This document shows, one piece after another, positions 1 through 5,510 of a stretch of 7,048 nt of DNA. The notes beneath the pieces were generated by a model. The model was not told the origin of the DNA, ran no database searches, and saw nothing but the letters and a program-made list of their open reading frames with translations. Source of the stretch: Actinomycetota bacterium (lineage in GTDB: Bacteria; Actinomycetota; Thermoleophilia; Solirubrobacterales; Solirubrobacteraceae); the NCBI GenBank assembly GCA_005883255.1, contig VAXS01000089.1:1-7048 (forward strand), read 5' to 3'. Every line of letters starts with the position of its first letter. Position 1 is the stretch's first letter. Position numbers and translations under genes: made by a program.

Positions 1-1489
1 ACGGAGCCTGGAACGTCACGCCCAGCGCCTGCCCGCGGGGCACGATCGAGACCTTGCGCACCGGGTCGGCGCCGGGCACCAGCATCCCCAGCAGCGCGTG
101 GCCGGACTCGTGGTAGGCGGTGCGCTCGCGCTCCTCTGGAGAGAGCGTGATCCGGCGCGCGGCCCCCAGCAGGACCTTCTCCAGCGCGTCCGTGAAGTCG
201 CTCTGCGCCACCCGGTCGTGCCCGCGCCGCGCGGCCAGCAGCGCCGCCTCGTTGACCAGGTTCTTCAGGTCCGCGCCCACCATCCCCGCGGTGGAGGAGG
301 CGAGCGCGTCCAGGTCGACGTCGGGCCCCAGCGGGACGTGGCGCGTGTGGACCTCGAGGATCTTGCGTCGCCCCTCCTGGTCGGGCGGGTTCACCGTCAC
401 CCGGCGATCGAAGCGACCGGGACGCAGCAGCGCCGGGTCGAGGATCTCCGGACGGTTGGTGGCGGCGAGCACGATCACGCCCTCGGTCCCGTCGAAGCCG
501 TCCATCTCGGTGAGGATCTGGTTGAGCGTCTGCTCGCGCTCGTCGTGCCCGCCGATCGACACGGCGCCTGCGCGGGAGCGGCCGATCGCGTCGAGCTCGT
601 CGATGAAGATGATCGCCGGCGCGGTCTGCTTGGCCTGCTGGAAGAGGTCGCGCACGCGGCTGGCGCCCACGCCCACGATCATCTCGATGAACTCCGAGGC
701 CGACAGCGAGAAGAAGGGCACGTTCGCCTCGCCGGCCACCGCCCGGGCCAGCAGCGTCTTGCCGGTCCCCGGCGGTCCGGAGAGCAGGACCCCGCGCGGG
801 ATCATGCCGCCCAGCCGCCGGTACTTCCCGGGGTCGCGCAGGAAGTCGACGATCTCCACCAGCTCCTCCTCGGCCTCGTCGATCCCGGCCACGTCGTCGA
901 AGGTCACGCGCTGCGCGGTGGGCTCGTAGCGGCGCGCCCGTGAGCGGCCGATCCCGCCCAGCCCGCCGCCCAGTCCCCCCGCGGCGCGGCGCATCAGGAA
1001 CACGAACAGGAGCACGAGCAGGATCGTGGGGCCGAACGAGAACAGCAGCGTCGAGATGAACGAGGGCCCCTGGTCCACCGGGTGGGCGTTGACCACCACC
1101 TTCTTGGCCAGCAGGAGGTTGAGAAGCCCGTCGTTGCCGAAGGACGGACGCACCGTCTGGAAGTGGGTCGAGGACTTTCCGTTCTTGCCCGTCGGGTAGT
1201 GGACCTTGGCCCGGAACACGCCCTGGATCGTGTCCCCGCGGGTCGAGATCTCCTTGACGTTCCCGTTCTCGACCTGGGCCCGGAACACCGTGTAGGGGAC
1301 GCTGATCCGGGTCGTCCCCTTGTTCACCTGCGAGGCGACCAGGTAGTTGACGCCGAACAGGACGAGCAGGACCAGCCAGAAGGCGCTGCCGCCGGGGGGA
1401 CGGAAGCGGGGCGGCCGCTGGGGCGGCTGGGCATCGCCGCCCTCGGGCGCCCCCTCGACGCGCCAGGGGCTGGGGCGGTCTTCGGCCAT
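1..1489 (-). CDS. ftsH: ATP-dependent zinc metalloprotease FtsH (partial, 3' end outside window)
   Basis: Membrane-anchored AAA+ protease that extracts and degrades membrane and short-lived cytosolic proteins as a hexamer. The first 496 residues are present; the rest of the peptidase domain lies beyond base 1. A Pro-rich cytosolic tail (1-35) precedes TM1 (about 36-55), an extracytoplasmic domain, and TM2 (about 145-166). Next come a Gly-rich linker (171-181) and the AAA module: Walker A GPPGTGKT (238-245), Walker B IIFIDE (293-298), and the second region of homology with candidate arginine fingers R356 and R359 in LRPGRFDR. The zinc motif HESGH is at 460-464. The pore loop reads EMIVGVGAS, so residue 271 is Ile where most FtsH proteins have Phe. 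The ATG at 1489 lies 10 nt after a minus-strand extended -10 (TGC-TAGTGT), consistent with a leaderless start. It diverges from the gene at 1551. Family assignment is certain. Confidence 0.97.
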   Translation of the reverse strand, partial: MAEDRPSPWRVEGAPEGGDAQPPQRPPRFRPPGGSAFWLVLLVLFGVNYLVASQVNKGTTRISVPYTVFRAQVENGNVKEISTRGDTIQGVFRAKVHYPTGKNGKSSTHFQTVRPSFGNDGLLNLLLAKKVVVNAHPVDQGPSFISTLLFSFGPTILLVLLFVFLMRRAAGGLGGGLGGIGRSRARRYEPTAQRVTFDDVAGIDEAEEELVEIVDFLRDPGKYRRLGGMIPRGVLLSGPPGTGKTLLARAVAGEANVPFFSLSASEFIEMIVGVGASRVRDLFQQAKQTAPAIIFIDELDAIGRSRAGAVSIGGHDEREQTLNQILTEMDGFDGTEGVIVLAATNRPEILDPALLRPGRFDRRVTVNPPDQEGRRKILEVHTRHVPLGPDVDLDALASSTAGMVGADLKNLVNEAALLAARRGHDRVAQSDFTDALEKVLLGAARRITLSPEERERTAYHESGHALLGMLVPGADPVRKVSIVPRGQALGVTFQAP

Positions 1490-1550
1490 GGCACCAGCGA
1501 CACTAGCAGCGGGCCATGGCCGGCCGGGACCGGGCTAGACTCGCCCCCGC
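1490..1550. promoter_or_regulatory. Divergent promoter region between ftsH and the 1551 gene
   Basis: A 61-bp gap separates two divergent start codons. On the plus strand TAGACT (1536-1541) ends 9 nt before the GTG at 1551. On the minus strand TAGTGT (1505 down to 1500), preceded by TGC as in an extended -10, ends 10 nt before the ATG at 1489. Neither start has a Shine-Dalgarno sequence, so both transcripts may begin at or next to the start codon. No convincing -35 hexamer is visible at 16-18 bp spacing on either strand. The hexamers are seen directly; promoter activity is inferred. Confidence 0.5.
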
Positions 1551-1970
1551 GTGGACCCGTTTGCGCTGATCATCGGAGGGATCGTGGTCGCGCTGGTGAT
1601 CTGGCTCCTGATCCTCGGGCGCTACCACCCGCGCTCCGGCGCGGACGTCCTCCAGTGGCGTCCCACCCGCTCCCCCGAGCTCGAGGCGCAGAACGAGATC
1701 GACGATCTCGACCAGATGCTGGCCGCCGCCAATGAGCGCCGGCGCCGCCGCGGCGAGCCCGAGCTCACCGCGGCCGAGATGGAGGGGCGGGTGCGCGAGG
1801 ACCGCCGCCTGGCCGAGCAGCTGCGCGACCGGCATCTGGCCGACCTCGACCTGCGCCAGATGCTCGACGCCACGAACGCCCGGCGGCGCGCCCGCGGCGA
1901 GCCGGAGCTCTCGGAGGACGCCTACCGGTCGCAGCTCGACGCCGACCGCGCGCGCCTCGAGCGCGGCTGA
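1551..1970 (+). CDS. Small membrane-anchored protein with a duplicated Arg-rich motif, function unknown
   Basis: A 139-residue protein that I cannot assign to a named family. Residues 4-22 form a hydrophobic segment, probably one N-terminal membrane anchor with a cytosolic tail. The tail contains two copies of a motif of the form DLxQMLxAxNxRRRxRGEPEL, at residues 52-72 and 100-120, exactly 48 residues apart with no gap. The copies share 16 of 21 positions and are linked by a charged, probably helical stretch, with a third charged helix at the end. The GTG start at 1551 is preferred because it precedes the anchor and follows a TAGACT -10 at leaderless distance. The downstream gene starts 5 nt after the stop, so the two are probably co-transcribed and coupled. 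A cytosolic protein- or nucleic-acid-binding tail is possible but unproven. Confidence 0.8.
   Translation: MDPFALIIGGIVVALVIWLLILGRYHPRSGADVLQWRPTRSPELEAQNEIDDLDQMLAAANERRRRRGEPELTAAEMEGRVREDRRLAEQLRDRHLADLDLRQMLDATNARRRARGEPELSEDAYRSQLDADRARLERG
1704..1910 (+). repeat. Two-copy internal repeat within the 1551 gene
   Basis: Two 63-nt units, 1704-1766 and 1848-1910, encode the related 21-residue motifs containing QML, an Asn, an Arg-rich run and GEPEL. The offset is 144 nt (48 codons) and the reading frame is kept. Protein identity is clearly higher than nucleotide identity, which points to an old duplication kept by selection on the protein. Confidence 0.8.
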
Positions 1971-1975
1971 CGCGG

Positions 1976-2464
1976 GTGGCCCGAGTCCTCCTGGTGGGCT
2001 GCGGCTGCCGGGGCCGCGGGCTGGCGCGGGCGCTGCGCGCGGACGGCCATGCGGTCCGGGGCACCACGCGCGACCCGGCCGGCCGCGAGGCGATCGCCGC
2101 CGCCGGGGCCCAGCCCTGGGTGGGCGATCCCGACCGGGTGGCCTCGCTGACGGGGGCGCTCGAGGGCGCGGCGCTGGTGTGCTGGCTGTTGGGCAGCGCG
2201 CGCGGGGAGCCGGGCGCCGTGGCCGCGCTCCACGACGAGCGGCTGGCCTTCTTCCTGCGCGAGCTCACCGACACCGGCGTGCGCGGATTCGTCTACGAGG
2301 CCGCCGGCACCGTCGACCCGACGGCCCTCGCCCGGGGCGCCGAGCGGGTCCGCGAGGCTCTCGAGACGATCAGGCTGCCCGTGGCGATCGTGGACGCCCC
2401 TCCCGACGACGTTCAGGACTGGACGAAACGGATGCGGTCGGCCGTGGGCGGACTGTTAGGTTAG
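1976..2464 (+). CDS. Short Rossmann-fold NAD(P)-binding protein (SDR/epimerase-like)
   Basis: A 162-residue protein with an N-terminal beta-strand and nucleotide-binding loop VLLVGCGCRGRGLA (glycines 8, 10 and 13), followed by the strand ending GTTRDP (29-34), which resembles NADP-preferring folds. Residues 106-112 (FVYEAAG) sit where extended SDR proteins usually have the catalytic Ser strand. The Ser and the YxxxK pair are not visible, so normal dehydrogenase or epimerase chemistry is doubtful. At 162 residues it is much shorter than classical epimerases (about 280-330) and lacks their substrate domain. The C-terminus ends cleanly after a helix, so it looks like a compact family member rather than a broken gene. 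The GTG start 5 nt after the previous stop implies translational coupling. The role is unknown; it may be a sensor or a minimal reductase. Confidence 0.8.
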   Translation: MARVLLVGCGCRGRGLARALRADGHAVRGTTRDPAGREAIAAAGAQPWVGDPDRVASLTGALEGAALVCWLLGSARGEPGAVAALHDERLAFFLRELTDTGVRGFVYEAAGTVDPTALARGAERVREALETIRLPVAIVDAPPDDVQDWTKRMRSAVGGLLG

Positions 2465-2521
2465 ACTCGCCGCACGGCTAAATAGTCGGAAACCCGGTAG
2501 GGATTAGGAGGAAGCTTCGAC
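2465..2521 (+). promoter_or_regulatory. Leader and probable promoter of the sulfurtransferase gene
   Basis: This 57-bp gap is locally AT-richer than its surroundings. Two -10 candidates are visible: TAGACT at 2462-2467, overlapping the upstream stop codon, and the region TAAATAGT at 2479-2486. The latter lies in an imperfect inverted repeat, GGCTA-AA-TAGTC (2476-2487, one mismatch), which could be an operator. Its right half plus flank (TAGTCGG) recurs at 3801-3807 in the promoter between the Nudix and nicotinamidase genes. Promoter and operator roles are inferred. Confidence 0.4.
2506..2511 (+). promoter_or_regulatory. Ribosome binding site of the sulfurtransferase gene
   Basis: A perfect AGGAGG lies 10 nt before the ATG at 2522 and fixes that start. 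It is the only strong Shine-Dalgarno sequence I can see in the window; most other genes have none. Confidence 0.85.
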
Positions 2522-3364
2522 ATGGCTGACTACGCCAAGGACGTCCTGGTCGAGACCCAGTGGCTCGAGGACCATCTCGACGACGACTCCATCCGCATCG
2601 TCGAGGTGGACGAGAACCCGGCGCTGTACGCCGAGGCCCACATCCCCGGCGCGATCGGCTTCGACTGGAAGACGGACCTCCAGGACCAGGTCAAGCGCGA
2701 CTTCCTGGGTCCCGAGGAGTTCGGCCAGCTGTTCGGCAGCCGCGGCATCTCCAACGACCACCTGATCGTCCTCTACGGGGACCGCAACAACTGGTTCGCC
2801 GCCTACACCTACTGGTACCTGAAGTACTACGGGCACGACGACGTCAAGCTGCTCAACGGCCCGCGCGAGAAGTGGATCGGCGAGGGCCGGGCCACCACCA
2901 CCGAGGTGCCCAGCTTCTCGCCGGCGACGTTCGACGCCCAGGCCGGCGACGACGCCATCCGCGCCCAGCGCGACGAGGTCCTGGGCGCGCTCGGGCAATC
3001 CATTCGCCTGGTCGACGTCCGCTCCCCGCAGGAGTACTCCGGCGAGCTGATCGCGATGCCCGGCTACGAGCAGGAGGGGGCGCAGCGGGCCGGCCACATC
3101 CCGGGGGCGGCCTCCATCCCCTGGGCGCAGGCGGTCAACGAGGACGGGACGTTCAAGTCGGCCGACGAGCTGCGCGATCTCTACACGTCCAAGGGCGTGG
3201 CCAACGGCGACCCGATCATCGCCTACTGCCGGATCGGGGAGCGCTCGGCGCACACCTGGTTCGTGCTGCACGAGCTGCTCGGCCACGACGACGTCAAGAA
3301 CTACGACGGCTCGTGGACCGAGTGGGGCAACCTCGTGAACGTCCCGATCGAGAAGAGCGCCTAG
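2522..3364 (+). CDS. cysA: Thiosulfate sulfurtransferase (two-domain rhodanese, mycobacterial CysA2/CysA3 type)
   Basis: A cytosolic enzyme that transfers a sulfane sulfur from thiosulfate (or mercaptopyruvate in relatives) to a thiol or cyanide acceptor through a Cys persulfide. It has 280 residues, close to the length of the mycobacterial CysA2/CysA3 proteins it resembles throughout. The N-terminal rhodanese domain (about 5-125) is inactive: the position matching the catalytic loop reads LYGDRNN, without Cys. The C-terminal domain (about 160-280) carries the active loop YCRIGERS with catalytic C236, followed by the conserved HTWFVL segment and KNYDGSWTEWG. The start is set by AGGAGG at 2506. 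The gene is complete. Its stop TAG at 3362-3364 shares bases with the stop of the convergent Nudix remnant. The symbol follows mycobacterial usage and does not mean the sulfate transporter ATPase. Confidence 0.95.
   Translation: MADYAKDVLVETQWLEDHLDDDSIRIVEVDENPALYAEAHIPGAIGFDWKTDLQDQVKRDFLGPEEFGQLFGSRGISNDHLIVLYGDRNNWFAAYTYWYLKYYGHDDVKLLNGPREKWIGEGRATTTEVPSFSPATFDAQAGDDAIRAQRDEVLGALGQSIRLVDVRSPQEYSGELIAMPGYEQEGAQRAGHIPGAASIPWAQAVNEDGTFKSADELRDLYTSKGVANGDPIIAYCRIGERSAHTWFVLHELLGHDDVKNYDGSWTEWGNLVNVPIEKSA
3361..3364. other. Shared CTAG of two convergent stop codons
   Basis: The palindrome CTAG holds the TAG stop of the sulfurtransferase gene (3362-3364, plus) and the TAG stop of the Nudix remnant (3363-3361, minus). 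The convergent reading frames overlap by four bases. No room is left for an intergenic terminator, so the transcripts must run into each other or end inside coding sequence. Confidence 0.9.
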
Positions 3365-3787
3365 CCCAGCACCGGCGACAGCCGGTCCAGCAGGTCCGAC
3401 AGGATCCGGGCCGTGGCGCCCCAGATGACGTTGCCGTCGACGGTGTAGACGTCGGAGCGGAACGGGACGCCCCGCCGGACGAGTCGCTTGTGCTCGTGGC
3501 CGGCGCGGAGGTCGGGCAGCGACAGCTCGAGCACGTCGGCCACCTCGGCGGCGCTGGGCAGCCAGCGGTGGCCGGGCTCGATCACGCCCACGAACGGGTA
3601 GATCGCGTAGTTGGTGACCACGGTCGGCGTGGGCGTGAGCGCGCCCACCAGCTCCACCGCCTCGCGCGGGAGGCCGCTCGTAGAGCGGGACGAGCACCGC
3701 GGCGTCGATCCGGCCCCGGACGTCGAGCTGCGCCGCCTCCTCGGGCGAGAGCAGCAGCGGGGCCAGCTGCTCGCTGAGGTACGGCAT
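3361..3787 (-). pseudogene. Broken Nudix hydrolase (CoA-pyrophosphatase/NudL-like), Nudix box deleted
   Basis: The intact family hydrolyses CoA and related nucleotide diphosphates and is usually about 190-220 residues. Here the ATG at 3787 opens a typical N-terminus (MPYLSEQLAPLL, then the strand AAVLVPLYE, 37 residues to 3677). After it, in a different frame, comes a typical C-terminal half: GLPREAVELVGALTPTPT, then NYAIYPFVGVI, running 104 residues from 3675 to the TAG at 3363-3361. The central segment that should hold the GX5EX7REUXEEXGU Nudix box is absent except for its final Gly-Leu. About 55 residues appear lost, and the join (about 3674-3680) is out of frame. No continuous product can contain metal-binding residues. 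Read from an internal Met at 3657, a 98-residue C-terminal piece is possible but would be inactive. A real deletion or an assembly collapse are both possible. Confidence 0.85.
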
Positions 3788-3795
3788 CGGCGCCG

Positions 3796-3805
3796 GACTA
3801 TAGTC
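3796..3805. promoter_or_regulatory. Palindromic bidirectional -10 element GACTATAGTC
   Basis: A perfect 10-bp palindrome sits in the 23-bp gap between two divergent start codons. It gives TATAGT on both strands: plus strand 3799-3804, ending 6 nt before the ATG at 3811, and minus strand 3802-3797, ending 9 nt before the ATG at 3787. Neither gene has a Shine-Dalgarno sequence, and the spacings fit leaderless transcripts. A dyad operator is an alternative or additional reading. No good -35 hexamer is visible on either side. Confidence 0.6.
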
Positions 3806-3810
3806 GGGGC

Positions 3811-3888
3811 ATGGCGGAGGCCCTGATCGTCGTCGACGTGCAGAACGACTTCTGCCCCGGAGGGGCGCGGGCGACCGCGGCTAGCTGA
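3811..3888 (+). pseudogene. pncA: Nicotinamidase (PncA/isochorismatase family) stub, 25 codons
   Basis: The ATG at 3811 opens MAEALIVVDVQNDFCPGGA, the characteristic N-terminus of nicotinamidase, with the catalytic Asp at residue 9 in IVVDVQNDF. After residue 19 the similarity stops; six further residues (RATAAS) lead to TGA at 3886-3888. The family is normally about 180-210 residues, so the lid, the catalytic Lys, the metal-binding residues and the nucleophilic Cys are all missing and no activity is possible. The last six codons may be the natural C-terminus, in which case about 500 bp were removed internally. The stop overlaps the 3' end of the convergent OsmC gene. The palindromic promoter remains upstream. 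The divergent Nudix neighbour is also broken. The short length makes this easy to miss, but the N-terminal match is specific. Confidence 0.8.
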
Positions 3889-4300
3889 CCGGCGCGACCA
3901 GCTCGACGCGCTCGGCGAACATGACCTCGCCGTCCAGCGTCCGGTGGACCGGGCACTTGGCGGCGATCTGCATCAGGCGCCGGACCCGCTCTTCGTCCAG
4001 GCCCTCGGGAAGGCGCACCACCAGCTCGAACCGAGTGGGACAGCCGCGCTCGGCGGGCTGGTACTCGCAGTCCACCTCGACCTCGCCCACGTCCCAGCCC
4101 TTGCGCTCGGCGTACATCTCGAGCGTGACCGCCGTACAGGAGGCCAGCGAGACCGCCAGAAGCTCCTGCGGGCTGGGGCCCATGTCGTCGCCCCCGGTCT
4201 CATGGGGCTCGTCGGCGGTGAGCGCGTGGTCGCGGACGCGGACCTCGTGCTGGAAATGGTGGGAAACCGTGCGTCTGGCGGTGGCTCTCATGCTCCGCAT
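3881..4300 (-). CDS. OsmC/Ohr-family thiol protein
   Basis: A 139-residue OsmC-fold protein; relatives are Cys-dependent hydroperoxide reductases that act as cytosolic dimers. The two family cysteines are present: C55 in AVSLASCTAVTLEMYAERKGW and C116 in the AAKCPVHRTL segment. The helix following C55 and the closing strand to VAPVS look complete. C78 and C87 are extra. It looks more like the YhfA-type OsmC branch than true Ohr, so peroxide specificity is uncertain. ATG 4300 is the first start. ATG 4291 (Met4) is an alternative lying 7 nt after TACGAT (4304 down to 4299), at leaderless distance. It begins 15 nt after the DUF1015 stop and is probably in the same leftward unit. Its stop region overlaps the nicotinamidase stub. 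Confidence 0.92.
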   Translation of the reverse strand: MRSMRATARRTVSHHFQHEVRVRDHALTADEPHETGGDDMGPSPQELLAVSLASCTAVTLEMYAERKGWDVGEVEVDCEYQPAERGCPTRFELVVRLPEGLDEERVRRLMQIAAKCPVHRTLDGEVMFAERVELVAPVS

Positions 4301-4315
4301 CGTAGCGCCGGCCGA

Positions 4316-5497
4316 TCAGTCGTCCGTCAGTGGGTTGAACACGAGCCCCGTCAGGAGCTTGGGAAAGAAGTAGGTGGACTTGGGCGGCATGCTCTCGCCC
4401 GCGGCCGCCACGGCGCGGACCTGCTCCACCGGGGTGGGGCGGAGGAAGAAGGCGGCGTCGTACTCGCCGCGCTCCAGCAGGCCCAGGGCCTCGCCGGCGT
4501 CGCGGGCGTATCCCAGGCCGCGGAGGTGGGAGATGTCGTCGTCGGTCATCCCCAGGGCGTCCTTGAGCACCAGCGCCTCCAGCACCGCCGTGTCGAGCCG
4601 GCGGTAGGGATCGGACCGCCCGGCCAGCGCCCGATCGGCGATCGCCGGGTCCTTGAGGGTGAGCGCGAACGGCCGCTGGAAGTGGGCGTCGACGTAGCCC
4701 AGGGTGAGTGGGCCGTCGCCGTCCGGGCTGGGTACCAGCTCGGCTCGCCCCACCTCGCGCACGTCGAAGCTGGCCCGGATCGCGTCCGCCAGGGCCTCCT
4801 GTCGCTCGGGGCTCAGGCCGCGGACCAGCCGGTGGGTGGGGAAGACGGTGAGACCGGGATCCTCGAGCGCGACCAGGCACATGAGCACGTAGCGGTGCGG
4901 GCCCTCGCCGCCCACTTCGTCGGCGTACACGCGGGCGGTCTCGTAGCGGTGATGGCCGTCGGCGATCAGCAGCTCGGCGTCGGCCAGGGCGGCCTGCGCC
5001 GCCTGGATCGCGTCTGGGTCGGTGACCCGCCAGGTGCGGTGGCGGGTGCCCTCGTCGTCGGTCACGTCGCCCCAGGGCTCCCCGGCGGCATGCGGCGCCA
5101 GCGACGACCTGGCGGCGCCGGCGGGGTCGGAGTGCAGCGCGAAGATGGGGGACAGGTTCGTCCGCGTGGCGCGCGTCAGGCGCAGGCGGTCCTCGCGGGG
5201 CCCCGGGTGGGTGCGCTCGTGGGGACGTATGCGGCCCGGGCCGTAGTCCTCGATCCGCACGCGACACAGGAAGCCGCTGCGGGTCCGGTGTAAGGCTTCG
5301 CCGGGGGCCTCGTAGTCCTGGCGCAGGGCCCAGAGGGCGGGATCGGGCTCGCGGACCACCGCGCCCTCGCGCTGCCATCCGTGCAGGGTCGCGGCGGCCG
5401 CGGCGTAGGGATCGGCGCCGCCCTCCGGCAGGTCGACGTGCACCACGTTGTAGAGCGAGCGGGCGGCCAGCCGGGCGCGCTGCTCGGGGTCGATCAC
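4316..5497 (-). CDS. DUF1015 family protein, probably N-terminally truncated
   Basis: A protein of the uncharacterised DUF1015 family, found widely in bacteria; no biochemical role is established that I know of. Family landmarks are present: YNVVHVDLPEG (16-26 counted from the GTG at 5497), the HERTHPGPREDRL block (93-105) followed by NLSPIF (114-119), IADGHHRYETA (178-188), and a C-terminal PPKSTYFFPKLLTGLV. From the GTG it is 393 residues, against roughly 410-430 usually. The frame upstream still reads HYDVIDPEQ, matching the family's PPYDVI segment. Before that it turns at once into antisense or alternate-frame CAP sequence, so the usual first 20-30 residues and their start are missing. 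The GTG overlaps the CAP stop as GTGA and could rescue translation by coupling. Function without the N-terminal strand is uncertain. Confidence 0.88.
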   Translation of the reverse strand: MIDPEQRARLAARSLYNVVHVDLPEGGADPYAAAAATLHGWQREGAVVREPDPALWALRQDYEAPGEALHRTRSGFLCRVRIEDYGPGRIRPHERTHPGPREDRLRLTRATRTNLSPIFALHSDPAGAARSSLAPHAAGEPWGDVTDDEGTRHRTWRVTDPDAIQAAQAALADAELLIADGHHRYETARVYADEVGGEGPHRYVLMCLVALEDPGLTVFPTHRLVRGLSPERQEALADAIRASFDVREVGRAELVPSPDGDGPLTLGYVDAHFQRPFALTLKDPAIADRALAGRSDPYRRLDTAVLEALVLKDALGMTDDDISHLRGLGYARDAGEALGLLERGEYDAAFFLRPTPVEQVRAVAAAGESMPPKSTYFFPKLLTGLVFNPLTDD

Positions 5498-5510
5498 GTC
5501 GTAGTGTAGG
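5494..5510 (-). other. CAP/DUF1015 join with GTGA start-stop overlap
   Basis: Reading leftward, CAP ends with ACT ACG ACG TGA while the DUF1015 frame reads CTA CAC TAC GAC GTG ATC. The TGA (5496-5494) overlaps the GTG (5497-5495). The TAC GAC GTG ATC codons match DUF1015's conserved YDVI, and the ACC TAC AC part matches the end of a CAP domain. The two families are therefore fused with no spacer, as expected from a deletion using a short TAC homology. That mechanism is inferred. Confidence 0.6.

Noticed and set aside
98..943. Long plus-strand open frames opposite ftsH.
   Set aside because: They are antisense to a clear FtsH AAA domain; their Arg/Pro/His-rich composition is the usual product of reading GC-rich coding DNA in the wrong frame.
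2465..2521. A riboswitch or attenuator in the sulfurtransferase leader.
   Set aside because: It is too short, with no stable stem and no known aptamer core. A promoter plus Shine-Dalgarno sequence explains it.
2504..3787. A 427-residue minus-strand open frame running through the sulfurtransferase gene.
   Set aside because: Only its first 37 residues are real (the Nudix N-terminus). The rest is out of frame with the Nudix C-terminal half and then antisense to the intact sulfurtransferase.
3361..3787. Programmed ribosomal frameshift joining the two Nudix halves.
   Set aside because: A frameshift would not restore the missing Nudix box, and no slippery run or pseudoknot is evident at the join.
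3944..5293. A 449-residue plus-strand open frame across the OsmC and DUF1015 genes.
   Set aside because: It is antisense to two recognisable families and has no start signal or domain of its own.
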